Source of the DNA: Candidatus Dojkabacteria bacterium
Lineage (GTDB): Bacteria > Patescibacteriota > Dojkabacteria > SC72 > JAFGCJ01
DNA length: 41,597 nt
Direction: 5' to 3'
NCBI GenBank assembly: GCA_016929645.1
Contig: JAFGIK010000102.1
Span: 1-41,597 of the forward strand
Positions 7,514-14,951 of this stretch are shown here, one piece after another. The notes beneath the pieces were generated by a model. The model was not told where the DNA came from and did no database searches. It saw only the letters and a list, made by a program, of their open reading frames with translations. The stretch's first letter is position 1. Each line of letters starts with the position of its first letter. The position numbers and the translations under genes were made by a program.

Positions 7514-8017
7514 ATGAATAAACTAGAGTTTAAAGGAATTGAATCAATAAAAAGAGGAGATATATTTAGTATACTCAAAAAGTCATATAAAGATCTATAC
7601 ACAATCCATGATCCAAGTAATAAAAAGCTGTACTTTAGTTCTTGGCTCAATACTGATTCTTCTTCTTTTGATAATCCGACAACAATTGGAAAATTTATAT
7701 TCACTTCATTCTTAGATAGTCAATTTGTAGGTTTTATTTCATTCGATCCAAGAAAATTTCCAATTTATGGAACTATCGGACAGAATTGCATTGATCCTGA
7801 GTATAAAGTAAATGGATACGGAAAATTACAACTCCAATATCTTTTAGATTACTTTAAAGATAAAGGAGTAAAAAAAGCTTTAGTTTCTACGGGTGAAAGT
7901 TCATTTTTTCTTCCAGCAAGGAGAATGTACGAATCTGTTGGATTTAAAATGATAAGGATAGATAGAAATATCACTTTTGGAGGGAATGAAATATTTTACG
8001 AAAAAACTCTTTTCTGA
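7514..8017 (+). CDS. GNAT-family acetyltransferase (167 aa)
   Basis: A GNAT domain is recognisable from FVGFISFDPRKFPIYG (beta 2-3), IGQNCIDPEYKVNGYGKLQL (beta 4 and the acetyl-CoA loop VNGYGK, close to R/Q-x-x-G-x-G), and the C-terminal ARRMYESVGFKMIRID. The enzyme would acetylate an amine substrate with acetyl-CoA; the substrate is unknown. An extended -10 promoter precedes it. It ends 109 bp before the AbiE promoter. Confidence 0.8.
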   Translation: MNKLEFKGIESIKRGDIFSILKKSYKDLYTIHDPSNKKLYFSSWLNTDSSSFDNPTTIGKFIFTSFLDSQFVGFISFDPRKFPIYGTIGQNCIDPEYKVNGYGKLQLQYLLDYFKDKGVKKALVSTGESSFFLPARRMYESVGFKMIRIDRNITFGGNEIFYEKTLF

Positions 8018-8125
8018 AAGGGAACTAATAAAGAATATTGTTAATTGTTCTATAATCTGTAAAATATGATACCAAATTTTGAGGATTTTTTTTTCGAATC
8101 AATTTTCTCGTATAGCCTAAACATC

Positions 8126-8163
8126 TTGACATACATCGTCCCGTCCTGTACAATTATGTACAG
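8126..8163 (+). promoter_or_regulatory. AbiE operon promoter with palindromic operator
   Basis: TTGACA (8126-8131), a 17-bp spacer and TACAAT (8149-8154) make a near-perfect promoter. The inverted repeat CTGTAC (8146-8151) / GTACAG (8158-8163) overlaps the -10 box. AbiEi antitoxins are known to repress their own promoter by binding inverted repeats, so this palindrome is the likely operator. Confidence 0.7.
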
Positions 8164-8186
8164 TTTAATACCACCTATACGCTAAA

Positions 8187-8723
8187 ATGAACTATTTAAC
8201 AACACTACTCAAACAAAATCAATCATTATTTCATACATCAGACCTTGCTCTCTTATGGAATATATCAAACAAAAATACGCTCTACACAACTATAAAAAGA
8301 TACGTTAAAAAAAAGGCATTACATCGCATTCATAAAGGTTATTATTCAACCAAGCCAATAGCTGAAATCGACCCTATTTTATTAGGAATTGGATATATAC
8401 ATGATTATGCTTACTTAACAACAGAGTCGATTTTGTCTAGTAGTGGAGTAATTAATCAATATTCCACAACCATAACTCTTGTTTCGAACAAGTCTATCAA
8501 TTTTTCGCTTCTAGACACGAATTATATCGTTAGAAAGATGAAACCTGAGCTTCTGTATAACGATTATGGCATTGAGTTATCCGAAAAAGGTTATAAAATC
8601 GCTACACCGGAAAGAGCATTGGTAGATATGATTTATTATAATTCAAATTTTCATGTTGATAATAAAGACAGAGTCAACCTAGAAGAGGTAATTAAAATAA
8701 AGAAAATCTTAAATATAAAATGA
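8187..8723 (+). CDS. AbiEi-type antitoxin / transcriptional regulator
   Basis: This 178-residue protein has the AbiEi order. An N-terminal winged helix (about residues 1-60, with FHTSDLALLWNISNKNTLYT and a basic wing RYVKKKALHRIHKGYY) is followed by a C-terminal domain with YAYLTTESIL and IATPERALVDMIYY. In type IV toxin-antitoxin systems AbiEi neutralises the AbiEii nucleotidyltransferase without lasting contact and represses the operon. A palindrome sits on the -10 box upstream. The stop codon overlaps the toxin ATG (ATGA), so the two are coupled. The system class is known; its activity here is inferred. Confidence 0.85.
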   Translation: MNYLTTLLKQNQSLFHTSDLALLWNISNKNTLYTTIKRYVKKKALHRIHKGYYSTKPIAEIDPILLGIGYIHDYAYLTTESILSSSGVINQYSTTITLVSNKSINFSLLDTNYIVRKMKPELLYNDYGIELSEKGYKIATPERALVDMIYYNSNFHVDNKDRVNLEEVIKIKKILNIK

Positions 8724-9460
8724 AAAGTTTAGTTCAACAACATGCAGTTCATAAACAATGGATGCTTCGATTATTATCAGAAATTGCGGATAATAATCAA
8801 CTAGCACAAAGTATAGCCTTTAAAGGTGGTTCATGTGCTTCCTTACTCAGTTTTTTAGATAGATTTTCAGTAGATCTTGATTTTGATCTCTTGCCCCTTG
8901 CCTTTTCCTTAAAAACGGAATTGCGCAGTGAACTGTACAAAATATTCGATATATTAAATTTAACAATTGATCAGGAAAGTAAGACTCAATTACAATTCTT
9001 TCTTAAATACAAATCTAAACCAAACGAGAGAAATACGCTAAAACTAGAAATTATTGATAATGACTTAAAAGCAAACGCTTATAAGAGTATTTTTATACCT
9101 GATATAAACCGCTATCTACAGATCCAAACCATTGAGACGATGTTTGCCAATAAGTTAGTAGCTCCGGTTGATAGATATGAAAAGCATGGCAGTATAGCAA
9201 CAAGAGATATTTATGATATAAATTTCTTTTTCAATCAGGGGTTTTCATACAACAAAGACGTGATTATTGAAAGAAGGAATAAAACCGTTAAGGAATATTT
9301 TAATGATTTGATAGAATTTATCGATGCAAAAATCACAAATACTTTAATCGTTGAAGATTTGAATTACTTGCTTACTCCAGAACAGTTTAGAATCGCAAGG
9401 AAATTTCTAAAGTCAGAGGTTATTAATAATATAAAAGGTGCACTCAATTCTGAAAATTAA
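8720..9460 (+). CDS. AbiEii-type nucleotidyltransferase toxin
   Basis: The protein has 246 residues. The catalytic signature is KGGSCASLLSFLDRFSVDLD: GGS at 36-38 and the D-x-D pair at 52/54. Later family motifs are NTLKLEIID and NKLVAPVDRYEK followed by ATRDIYDINFFF (Lys/Arg-rich nucleotide-binding helix). All AbiEii landmarks are intact, so it is probably active. Known relatives transfer nucleotides to tRNA or other RNA and halt growth, giving phage abortive infection. It overlaps the antitoxin gene by 4 nt. Confidence 0.85.
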   Translation: MKSLVQQHAVHKQWMLRLLSEIADNNQLAQSIAFKGGSCASLLSFLDRFSVDLDFDLLPLAFSLKTELRSELYKIFDILNLTIDQESKTQLQFFLKYKSKPNERNTLKLEIIDNDLKANAYKSIFIPDINRYLQIQTIETMFANKLVAPVDRYEKHGSIATRDIYDINFFFNQGFSYNKDVIIERRNKTVKEYFNDLIEFIDAKITNTLIVEDLNYLLTPEQFRIARKFLKSEVINNIKGALNSEN

Positions 9461-9833
9461 CCGGATTCTTTTCCAATAGCTACCATCATTAATTTCTTAC
9501 GGTAACATTTTTTCTTCTGTAACCCAAGTTGTATTTGAACATAATCTGGTATACTAAAGGAAAATTCAGGTAAAGATAGATACAAAGTTCGCTTAAAGCC
9601 AACATAAAAAGTTCGAGCCATATTCCGTCCATACCCTGTCTTGGTACGATTTATATAAAACACATTAAAACCTTTGGAGTATAAGCATTATAAAGGCTCT
9701 AATGCTCACAGGTAATCTTTTTTACCATATTTTTTAGTAAAATGATGTTTCTTTTTGTTTATTACAATAATCTTTTCGCCAGTTCAAATCCCGCAACTAT
9801 CTTGGGGTAAATACGATAAGCAGGTAAGGGCTG
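9461..9833. other. Gene-poor stretch after AbiE
   Basis: I see no convincing gene. A 68-codon minus-strand frame (9457-9663) is open but Lys/Tyr-rich and resembles nothing I know. At 9782-9794 the words GTTCAAATCCCGC look like a tRNA T-loop and descending T-stem, but the other stem arm does not match well. It could be a relic attachment site of the recombinase remnant that follows. Confidence 0.3.
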
Positions 9834-10222
9834 TTAAGTCAAAGGATTTTTAATTTTTTTACGATGAGGATTAGTAACCTGAGTATATCTCTGGGTTGTT
9901 CTTATGTTCTGATGTTCAAGTAACTCCTGTACATAGCGTACATCTGTTCTATTCTCAAGTAAATGTGTAGCAAAGCTATGCCTGAGGGTATGGAATGAAG
10001 CATCCTTTTTAATATCTGTTTTTTTTAGTGCATTAGAGAAAACCTTCTGTGTAGTACGAGTGGTTAGCTTCCCACCTCTTTCGCTGGTAAAACTGTATTC
10101 ATTTCTACTTTTATTACTAGTGATTGCTTTAAACTATCTTTACTAATTTCTTGTTTTGCTGAGATATTTTCATGTTTGCGATAGAGTAGGAAATCTTTGA
10201 TATTATAAAGTTCGCTTTGCAT
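9834..10222 (-). pseudogene. Tyrosine recombinase (Xer/phage integrase type) remnant
   Basis: A 99-codon open frame without a start (10133 to 9834, minus) encodes the C-terminal catalytic half: [20 protein letters not shown] (box II HxLRH), [19 protein letters not shown] (His and the nucleophilic Tyr). An in-frame TAG at 10136-10134 cuts it. Just upstream, in another frame, an ATG at 10222 starts MQSELYNIKDFLLYRKHE, which could be the original N-terminus. The central part with the first catalytic Arg is missing, so this is a deleted, frameshifted gene. It is probably the integrase of a lost element. Confidence 0.8.
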
Positions 10223-10284
10223 ATTAGTAGGTATTTGATAGAATATTTACAGTTAATTTAAGGTTATTATACTAGAGGAGTTTG

Positions 10285-10325
10285 CGAAAAGTACGTGAAT
10301 TTATATAAATTGCGAAAACTTTTCG
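10285..10325. repeat. Large palindromic site beside the recombinase remnant
   Basis: CGAAAAGT (10285-10292) and ACTTTTCG (10318-10325) flank a 14-bp perfect palindrome AATTTATATAAATT. TTGCGAAAA-like words occur on both sides. The size and symmetry, 60 bp from the recombinase relic's start, fit a crossover or operator site, but no function can be shown from sequence alone. Confidence 0.55.
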
Positions 10326-10358
10326 GATAGTAACGAGTTAATCGTTCAAAACAATACC

Positions 10359-10520
10359 ATGAACAAAACAACAAAAATATTACTACTTATTATTGCTACT
10401 TTTCTTGTAATTAATGGATTAATAAATATTTCTGATAATGGGGGCATTTTAGCCTATGACATTACTTCTATTTTATCCGGGCTTGGCTTTCTTATTGTTG
10501 GTCTATCAAAAAAAGTATAA
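10359..10520 (+). CDS. Small membrane protein (53 aa)
   Basis: The frame starts MNKTTKILLLIIATFLVING, then NISDNGGILAYD, then a second hydrophobic stretch, ITSILSGLGFLIVGLS, and ends KKV. Two transmembrane helices with a short polar turn and a basic tail are plausible. No family is recognised and no ribosome-binding site is clear, so coding status is uncertain. It lies between the palindrome at 10285-10325 and another small ORF. Confidence 0.45.
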   Translation: MNKTTKILLLIIATFLVINGLINISDNGGILAYDITSILSGLGFLIVGLSKKV

Positions 10521-10551
10521 AAGCCGAACATTACAGACTTTATAATACCAT

Positions 10552-10728
10552 ATGAAACTCCGCTGGAAGCATTATATGAGCCAATTCCAACAACAACATG
10601 TCAAATTTTTACTACAGACTTTCCTTTTGCTGTATGTTTTCTGGAAAATACCAATAAAAATGACTTCTTATAGACCCAATAAATTATATTTAGATTTTGT
10701 TGCATTGTATCTCGAAGATGACTTATAG
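10552..10728 (+). CDS. Possible small protein (58 aa) with leaderless promoter
   Basis: The ATG is 5 nt after a TATAAT (10541-10546), the pattern seen before many genes in this window. The product is basic and then hydrophobic (KFLLQTFLLLYVFW near residues 18-31), ending KLYLDFVALYLEDDL. I cannot identify it. A competing frame overlaps it, so this is tentative. The remaining sequence up to 10922 shows nothing else. Confidence 0.25.
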   Translation: MKLRWKHYMSQFQQQHVKFLLQTFLLLYVFWKIPIKMTSYRPNKLYLDFVALYLEDDL

Positions 10729-10922
10729 TTATTATTGATGCTCCTTATCAGAGTACTAATAAGCTATTTACTATTATTGCAGCTACGAGAAAACACTGTA
10801 CAAGCACCTACGTTAGAAATAAAGAGACATCAGGTACTAACTCCATCAAATGGTATAATTTGTTCAATAAAATTGATAAGAGTATCAGTGTAAAAGATAT
10901 CCTTTCGATACATTAATCCTCC

Positions 10923-10962
10923 TTTACAATTTGTGCACTCGTGAGTATAATACTCGTGAGTA
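10923..10962 (+). promoter_or_regulatory. Promoter with two tandem operator-like repeats
   Basis: TTTACA (10923-10928), a 16-bp spacer and TATAAT (10945-10950) precede the ATPase gene by 36 bp. The 11-mer ACTCGTGAGTA occurs at 10937-10947 and 10952-10962. Each copy is itself a near-palindrome (ACTC-GT-GAGT). The -10 box lies between and partly inside the copies, as expected for a repressor-controlled promoter. Confidence 0.6.
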
Positions 10963-10986
10963 CATAACGTTACGACCGTTCTAACG

Positions 10987-12369
10987 ATGATAAATAGGAT
11001 AGAGGAATTAAAAGCTCTCAGGATAAGATGGCGAAACAAAAAACCGGAGTTTGCCATTATCTATGGTAAACGAAGAGTCGGCAAAACTACACTAATAAAA
11101 GAATTTATTAAAAACAAACCATCACTTTATTTCTTGGGTGATAATAGAAACGAAATAACAATTCTTCGTGATTTGGGTCGCGCCGTAGGAACATATTTTA
11201 AAGACATTTCGCTTGAAAAGAACGGCTTTTCCGAATGGCTGGAGTTTTTTGAATATATTGGAAAAACAGTTAAAAAAAGATTTATTCTAGCAATAGACGA
11301 ATATCCATACCTAGTGCAGAGTAATAAAGCTCTCTCATCGATCTTTCAAAAAGGATGGGATGAGTATTTGAGCCAAAATCCTAACATATTTATTATTCTT
11401 TGCGGTTCCAGCATTAGTATGATGGAAGAGGAAACTCTCGCTCATAAATCTCCACTTTTTGATCGAAGAACAATGCAAATCCTTCTTAAACCGCTAAATT
11501 TCCGACAGACTTCGGCCTTCTTCCCGAAAGTACCTTTTGAGAAACGTTTTGCAATTTATTCAATGTTGGGAGGGATGCCTGCATATTTGATCTTAATGAA
11601 CAAAGATTTATCAATGCTGAAGAATTTTTCTTCACTCACAGATAAGACATCGTATCTGTATTCGGAAGTAGAGTATCTTTTGCAACAAGAGCTCAGGGAG
11701 CCACAACATTATCTTGCGATTCTTCAAGCAGTTGCTCAAGGTAAAAGAAAGTTTTCGGAAATAATTGGTGAAACAAAGCTTGAATCGACAATAGTAAACA
11801 AATACCTTCGTGTTCTTCAACGATTATTATTAATTCAAAAAGAATTTCCTGTAACAGAAGAGAAAACACATAAGTCAAAAAAGGGACTTTATAAAATATC
11901 TGATAATTTTGTAAGATTCTGGTTTCAACACATATTCCCATTTAAAAGCAATATCGAGCTGGGAAACATGAAGGAAGCTGTTAGTGCTTTTAAGAAGGAT
12001 TTTAATATTATTGAAGCAAAATCTTATGAAGAAATTGCTCCAGAGCTTATTCAGGATGCAGTTCCTTCAATTTCTTTTACTAGACTTGGACGGTGGTGGG
12101 ATAGTAATAACGAAATTGATGTAGTGGGGCTGGACAATGTTACCAATACAGCGCTTTTCTCAGAAGTAAAATGGTCAAATAAAATGATTGGTATAGATAT
12201 CTATCTAAAGCTTAAAGAAAAATCAAAAAATGTTCTTTGGCACAATAATAGAAGAAATGAGATTTTTTGTCTTTGCTCAAAAAAAGGCTTTACAAAAGAT
12301 ATGTTAGTACTTGCGAAACAAGAAAAGGTGATCCTAATTGAAGGCGAGAAAATGATAAATGGAAGATAA
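10987..12369 (+). CDS. AAA ATPase with C-terminal DUF234 nuclease-like domain
   Basis: This 460-residue protein belongs to the archaeal-type ATPase family common in archaea and scattered bacteria. Walker A is GKRRVGKTT (27-35), Walker B is FILAIDEYPYL (about 98-108), and the arginine/sensor region is FDRRTMQILLKPLNF. After a winged-helix segment (ILQAVAQGKRKFSEIIGETK), the C-terminus has the DUF234 pattern RWWDSNNEIDVVGLD and SEVKW. E376-x-D378 and E393-x-K395 resemble a PD-(D/E)xK site. The role is unknown; selfish-element or defence functions have been suggested for relatives. The promoter carries two operator-like repeats, so expression is probably repressed. Confidence 0.82.
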   Translation: MINRIEELKALRIRWRNKKPEFAIIYGKRRVGKTTLIKEFIKNKPSLYFLGDNRNEITILRDLGRAVGTYFKDISLEKNGFSEWLEFFEYIGKTVKKRFILAIDEYPYLVQSNKALSSIFQKGWDEYLSQNPNIFIILCGSSISMMEEETLAHKSPLFDRRTMQILLKPLNFRQTSAFFPKVPFEKRFAIYSMLGGMPAYLILMNKDLSMLKNFSSLTDKTSYLYSEVEYLLQQELREPQHYLAILQAVAQGKRKFSEIIGETKLESTIVNKYLRVLQRLLLIQKEFPVTEEKTHKSKKGLYKISDNFVRFWFQHIFPFKSNIELGNMKEAVSAFKKDFNIIEAKSYEEIAPELIQDAVPSISFTRLGRWWDSNNEIDVVGLDNVTNTALFSEVKWSNKMIGIDIYLKLKEKSKNVLWHNNRRNEIFCLCSKKGFTKDMLVLAKQEKVILIEGEKMINGR

Positions 12370-12372
12370 AAC

Positions 12373-12572
12373 GATTACTAGATGAAGCAATTCAATCTTT
12401 TAAACTTGCGATAAAAATTTGTCCGAGATCCCAGAAAATCAAACATAAATGGGTATACGACATGATTTATTCTCACAAGAAAGAAGCAGAAAAATTATTA
12501 AGCGACTCACAAAATAATGAAACGTATCAAAATGCCTGGACAATCAACAATAAAAAATCCATTAATAATTAA
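12373..12572 (+). pseudogene. Possible TPR-like fragment
   Basis: A frame without a start reads LLDEAIQSFKLAIKICP, a good TPR-helix pattern, then QKIKHKWVYDMIYSHKKEAE, and stops at 12570-12572. It begins at the end of the ATPase gene and runs into the next gene in another frame. It may be the tail of a lost TPR protein or chance; no start codon supports translation. Confidence 0.3.
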
Positions 12573-13236
12573 TATGCCAGTTCGTGGGGTTTGGATTACA
12601 CCAAATTCGCCTGGGACAAAGGTTCCGAGTCACAGCACTAATCTTTTTGGAGAAAAGTATGCCATTGATTTTGTCATGGTCAATGAAAAAAATCTATTAC
12701 GAAAACCATACAAAGGAAGTTTTTTAAAATATTTATTTATCGGAGTCCCATTATCAAATTTTTACGGATGGGGCCAACCTATATACGCACCTATAAGATT
12801 CAAGGTTATAAAAATGGTAAATGATGTTGTGGAGCGAAAAATCGTAAACCCGATTTCAGATCTTATCCATATTAGAAAGGCAACAAAAGAATTTTTACCA
12901 ACTCGCGACAATATTGAATCAATGGCAGGAAATTATGTATTGGCAATGATAAATAATGGAACGTATGTTTTGCTAGCTCATTTAGCAAAAGGCTCAATCG
13001 TGGTTAAGAAGGGCGATATTGTCGAGCAAAATCAACTTGTAGGGAAGCTTGGGCATTCAGGAAATTCAACAATGCCACATCTTCATATGCAATTTATGAG
13101 TAGTCCTGATTTCAATGTTGCTAAAGGAATTCCTTTTTTAATCAAGGAATACGAGGTACGAAATAAGGGAAAATGGGAAAAAGTCTTCAATTCGATCCCA
13201 ACAGCAAGGGATACAATCAGGTGCTACTATAATTAG
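12517..13236 (+). CDS. M23 (LytM-like) metallopeptidase domain protein
   Basis: The 239-residue protein shows the M23 zinc site: H39 with D51 (YAIDFV), H155 (LLAHLAKGS) and H188-L-H190 (MPHLHMQF). The lipoyl-like beta stretch SIVVKKGDIVEQNQLVGKLG is typical of the family. Between them is an insertion (about residues 70-135) with basic and hydrophobic residues. M23 enzymes cut peptidoglycan cross-bridges, but no signal peptide or membrane segment is visible. It may therefore act inside the cell, be released by lysis, or start elsewhere. An in-frame ATG at 12532 is an alternative start. Confidence 0.75.
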   Translation: MKRIKMPGQSTIKNPLIINMPVRGVWITPNSPGTKVPSHSTNLFGEKYAIDFVMVNEKNLLRKPYKGSFLKYLFIGVPLSNFYGWGQPIYAPIRFKVIKMVNDVVERKIVNPISDLIHIRKATKEFLPTRDNIESMAGNYVLAMINNGTYVLLAHLAKGSIVVKKGDIVEQNQLVGKLGHSGNSTMPHLHMQFMSSPDFNVAKGIPFLIKEYEVRNKGKWEKVFNSIPTARDTIRCYYN

Positions 13237-13402
13237 CTAGCAGATCACGAGGCGAGGAAATTGTTAGGCTATATAACGTATCAGCGTAGAGTTTCTAAAC
13301 AATATTTCAATTGAATTAATCCAATCATTAAGTGGAATTTTTAAAAGAAATTTCATGTATAATTGAGATAATTATTATGTAAATATTCCAAAGCGAAAAC
13401 AA

Positions 13403-14632
13403 ATGAATTTTCAAAAACGAATGATTAATAATCTATGCTTTATAGAAAATCATTTGAAAGTGTTTAACGTAGGACAAGGAGATATGTTTTTAATTGAACC
13501 TATAATGTCGAGTTGTCGATGTGGTTCAACATCTGGTAGTAGATCCGGTGAATATTACTCTAGTATCCTTATTGATGCAGGACATTCAATTAAGGAAACT
13601 GAAAAACTATTGAATAAATTTCAGAAAAAAATAAAAACTTTAATATTGACACATTCTCATAAAGATCATATTGGTGGGATCTTTCGAGAACTAATCACTA
13701 ATGTTAAACAAATATGTATCCCAGCATACTTAGAAGAAATGATAAAGATATATGAATCACTTGGAAAAAAATCTAACAGTAGGAATAATATTATTAGAGA
13801 TTTTAAAGAAGTTACATCGTGGAGTGAAGACGATTCAATAACCTGGAATAAAGGAACATTAAATGTACTAAACCCACCTTTTGATCATCGGATTATTTAT
13901 AAGAATATTGACTATAAATCAATAAAACCCAATGAAAATATAAATATTAAAAAGCTTTTTAATATTATTACTGAAATCACAAGAAATAGTAAATTGGAAA
14001 TTGACAAAAAAATAAAATCTTGTATCGATCAAAAGGTTGTATACACCCATTTATACAGTTTATCAAAATTGCAAGATGCTGAGCGACACAAAGAGGTTGT
14101 ACATGAAGACGATGACAAAACACTAGATAGGGTTAGTTTTTTTCTGTGTTTTTATAACATATTAAACTATCTCGTCGAAAATACTACTAATGAGAAAGAG
14201 ATTAAAGATATTGTAGTAAAATTTGAAAAGCATCTATCGAATCAAGTCAGTCTTGTTTTCAAAATTAATAACGTATTGTTTACTGGAGATGCAGATGAGA
14301 GCGTTTTTAATAGAATATGTAGTAACAACAATAACGATATAAGTGCAGATATTCTTAAATTTCCTCATCATGGGGCAGATAATACGTTATCTGACAAGCA
14401 TCTACAAAAAATAGATCCTAAATGTGTTATCTTTTCGTTTGGTCGTAAAAATAAATATGGGCATCCTTCTCATAATAAAATAAAAATGGTGACAAACTTT
14501 GCTCCAAAACCAAAGATCATACTTACTAACGATATTATTAATAAATCTGGAAAAGTTTTACACTGTTCAACAAAAGGATCATTTGTATGTCAAGGTAAAT
14601 ATATAAACAGTATAGAAATTATCCATAAATAG
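13403..14632 (+). CDS. ComEC/Rec2-like metallo-beta-lactamase-fold hydrolase
   Basis: In this 409-residue protein the N-terminus has FNVGQGDMFLI, the ComEC-type strand. The zinc motif is THSHKDHIGG (about 83-92), followed by GDAD (about 295-298), FPHHGADN (about 322-329) and a late HPS. These residues match the soluble hydrolase domain of ComEC, but the competence and channel domains are missing. A Cys/Ser-rich insert, SCRCGSTSGSRSG, lies before the first motif, and a long Lys-rich helical insert fills residues 100-280. Stand-alone MBL proteins of this type occur in defence islands, which fits the setting; the substrate is unknown. A TATAAT (13358-13363) lies 39 bp before the ATG. Confidence 0.8.
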   Translation: MNFQKRMINNLCFIENHLKVFNVGQGDMFLIEPIMSSCRCGSTSGSRSGEYYSSILIDAGHSIKETEKLLNKFQKKIKTLILTHSHKDHIGGIFRELITNVKQICIPAYLEEMIKIYESLGKKSNSRNNIIRDFKEVTSWSEDDSITWNKGTLNVLNPPFDHRIIYKNIDYKSIKPNENINIKKLFNIITEITRNSKLEIDKKIKSCIDQKVVYTHLYSLSKLQDAERHKEVVHEDDDKTLDRVSFFLCFYNILNYLVENTTNEKEIKDIVVKFEKHLSNQVSLVFKINNVLFTGDADESVFNRICSNNNNDISADILKFPHHGADNTLSDKHLQKIDPKCVIFSFGRKNKYGHPSHNKIKMVTNFAPKPKIILTNDIINKSGKVLHCSTKGSFVCQGKYINSIEIIHK

Positions 14633-14951
14633 AATAACAAAAATCATTATATAGACAGTTGATATTCTATAATTGTTGATCGTAATAAAATGAGAATGGA
14701 TTTTCAATATTGTCAAATGATTAGGGCTCTTGGGAATTATATGCTTCTGCTTCAATTTTGCCTTTTTCTTTTCCAAGCCTACCAATTACAGATATTTGAT
14801 TCTAAAGAAGAACCTTCTATCATTATCATTAATGATTTCAAAATTTATAGATTATTTTATAATAGGACATTCAATATAAATATATCTCCGAGAAAAAACT
14901 CCAAGTTCACATACACTTTAATTGCTTATTCTTGATGCTATAATCATATTT
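14633..14951. other. Intergenic stretch with a leaderless promoter at its end
   Basis: No convincing gene lies here. An 81-codon frame (14690-14935) is open but has no homology I recognise. TATAAT at 14939-14944 ends 7 nt before the ATG of the UvrA-like gene, so its transcript probably begins at or next to the start codon. Confidence 0.5.

Noticed and set aside
9457-9663. 68-codon minus-strand frame
   Set aside because: There is no homology, no promoter or RBS, and the composition is biased; too weak to list as a gene.
14690-14935. 81-codon plus-strand frame after the MBL gene
   Set aside because: The sequence is hydrophobic and low in complexity, overlaps the next promoter, and matches no family I recognise.
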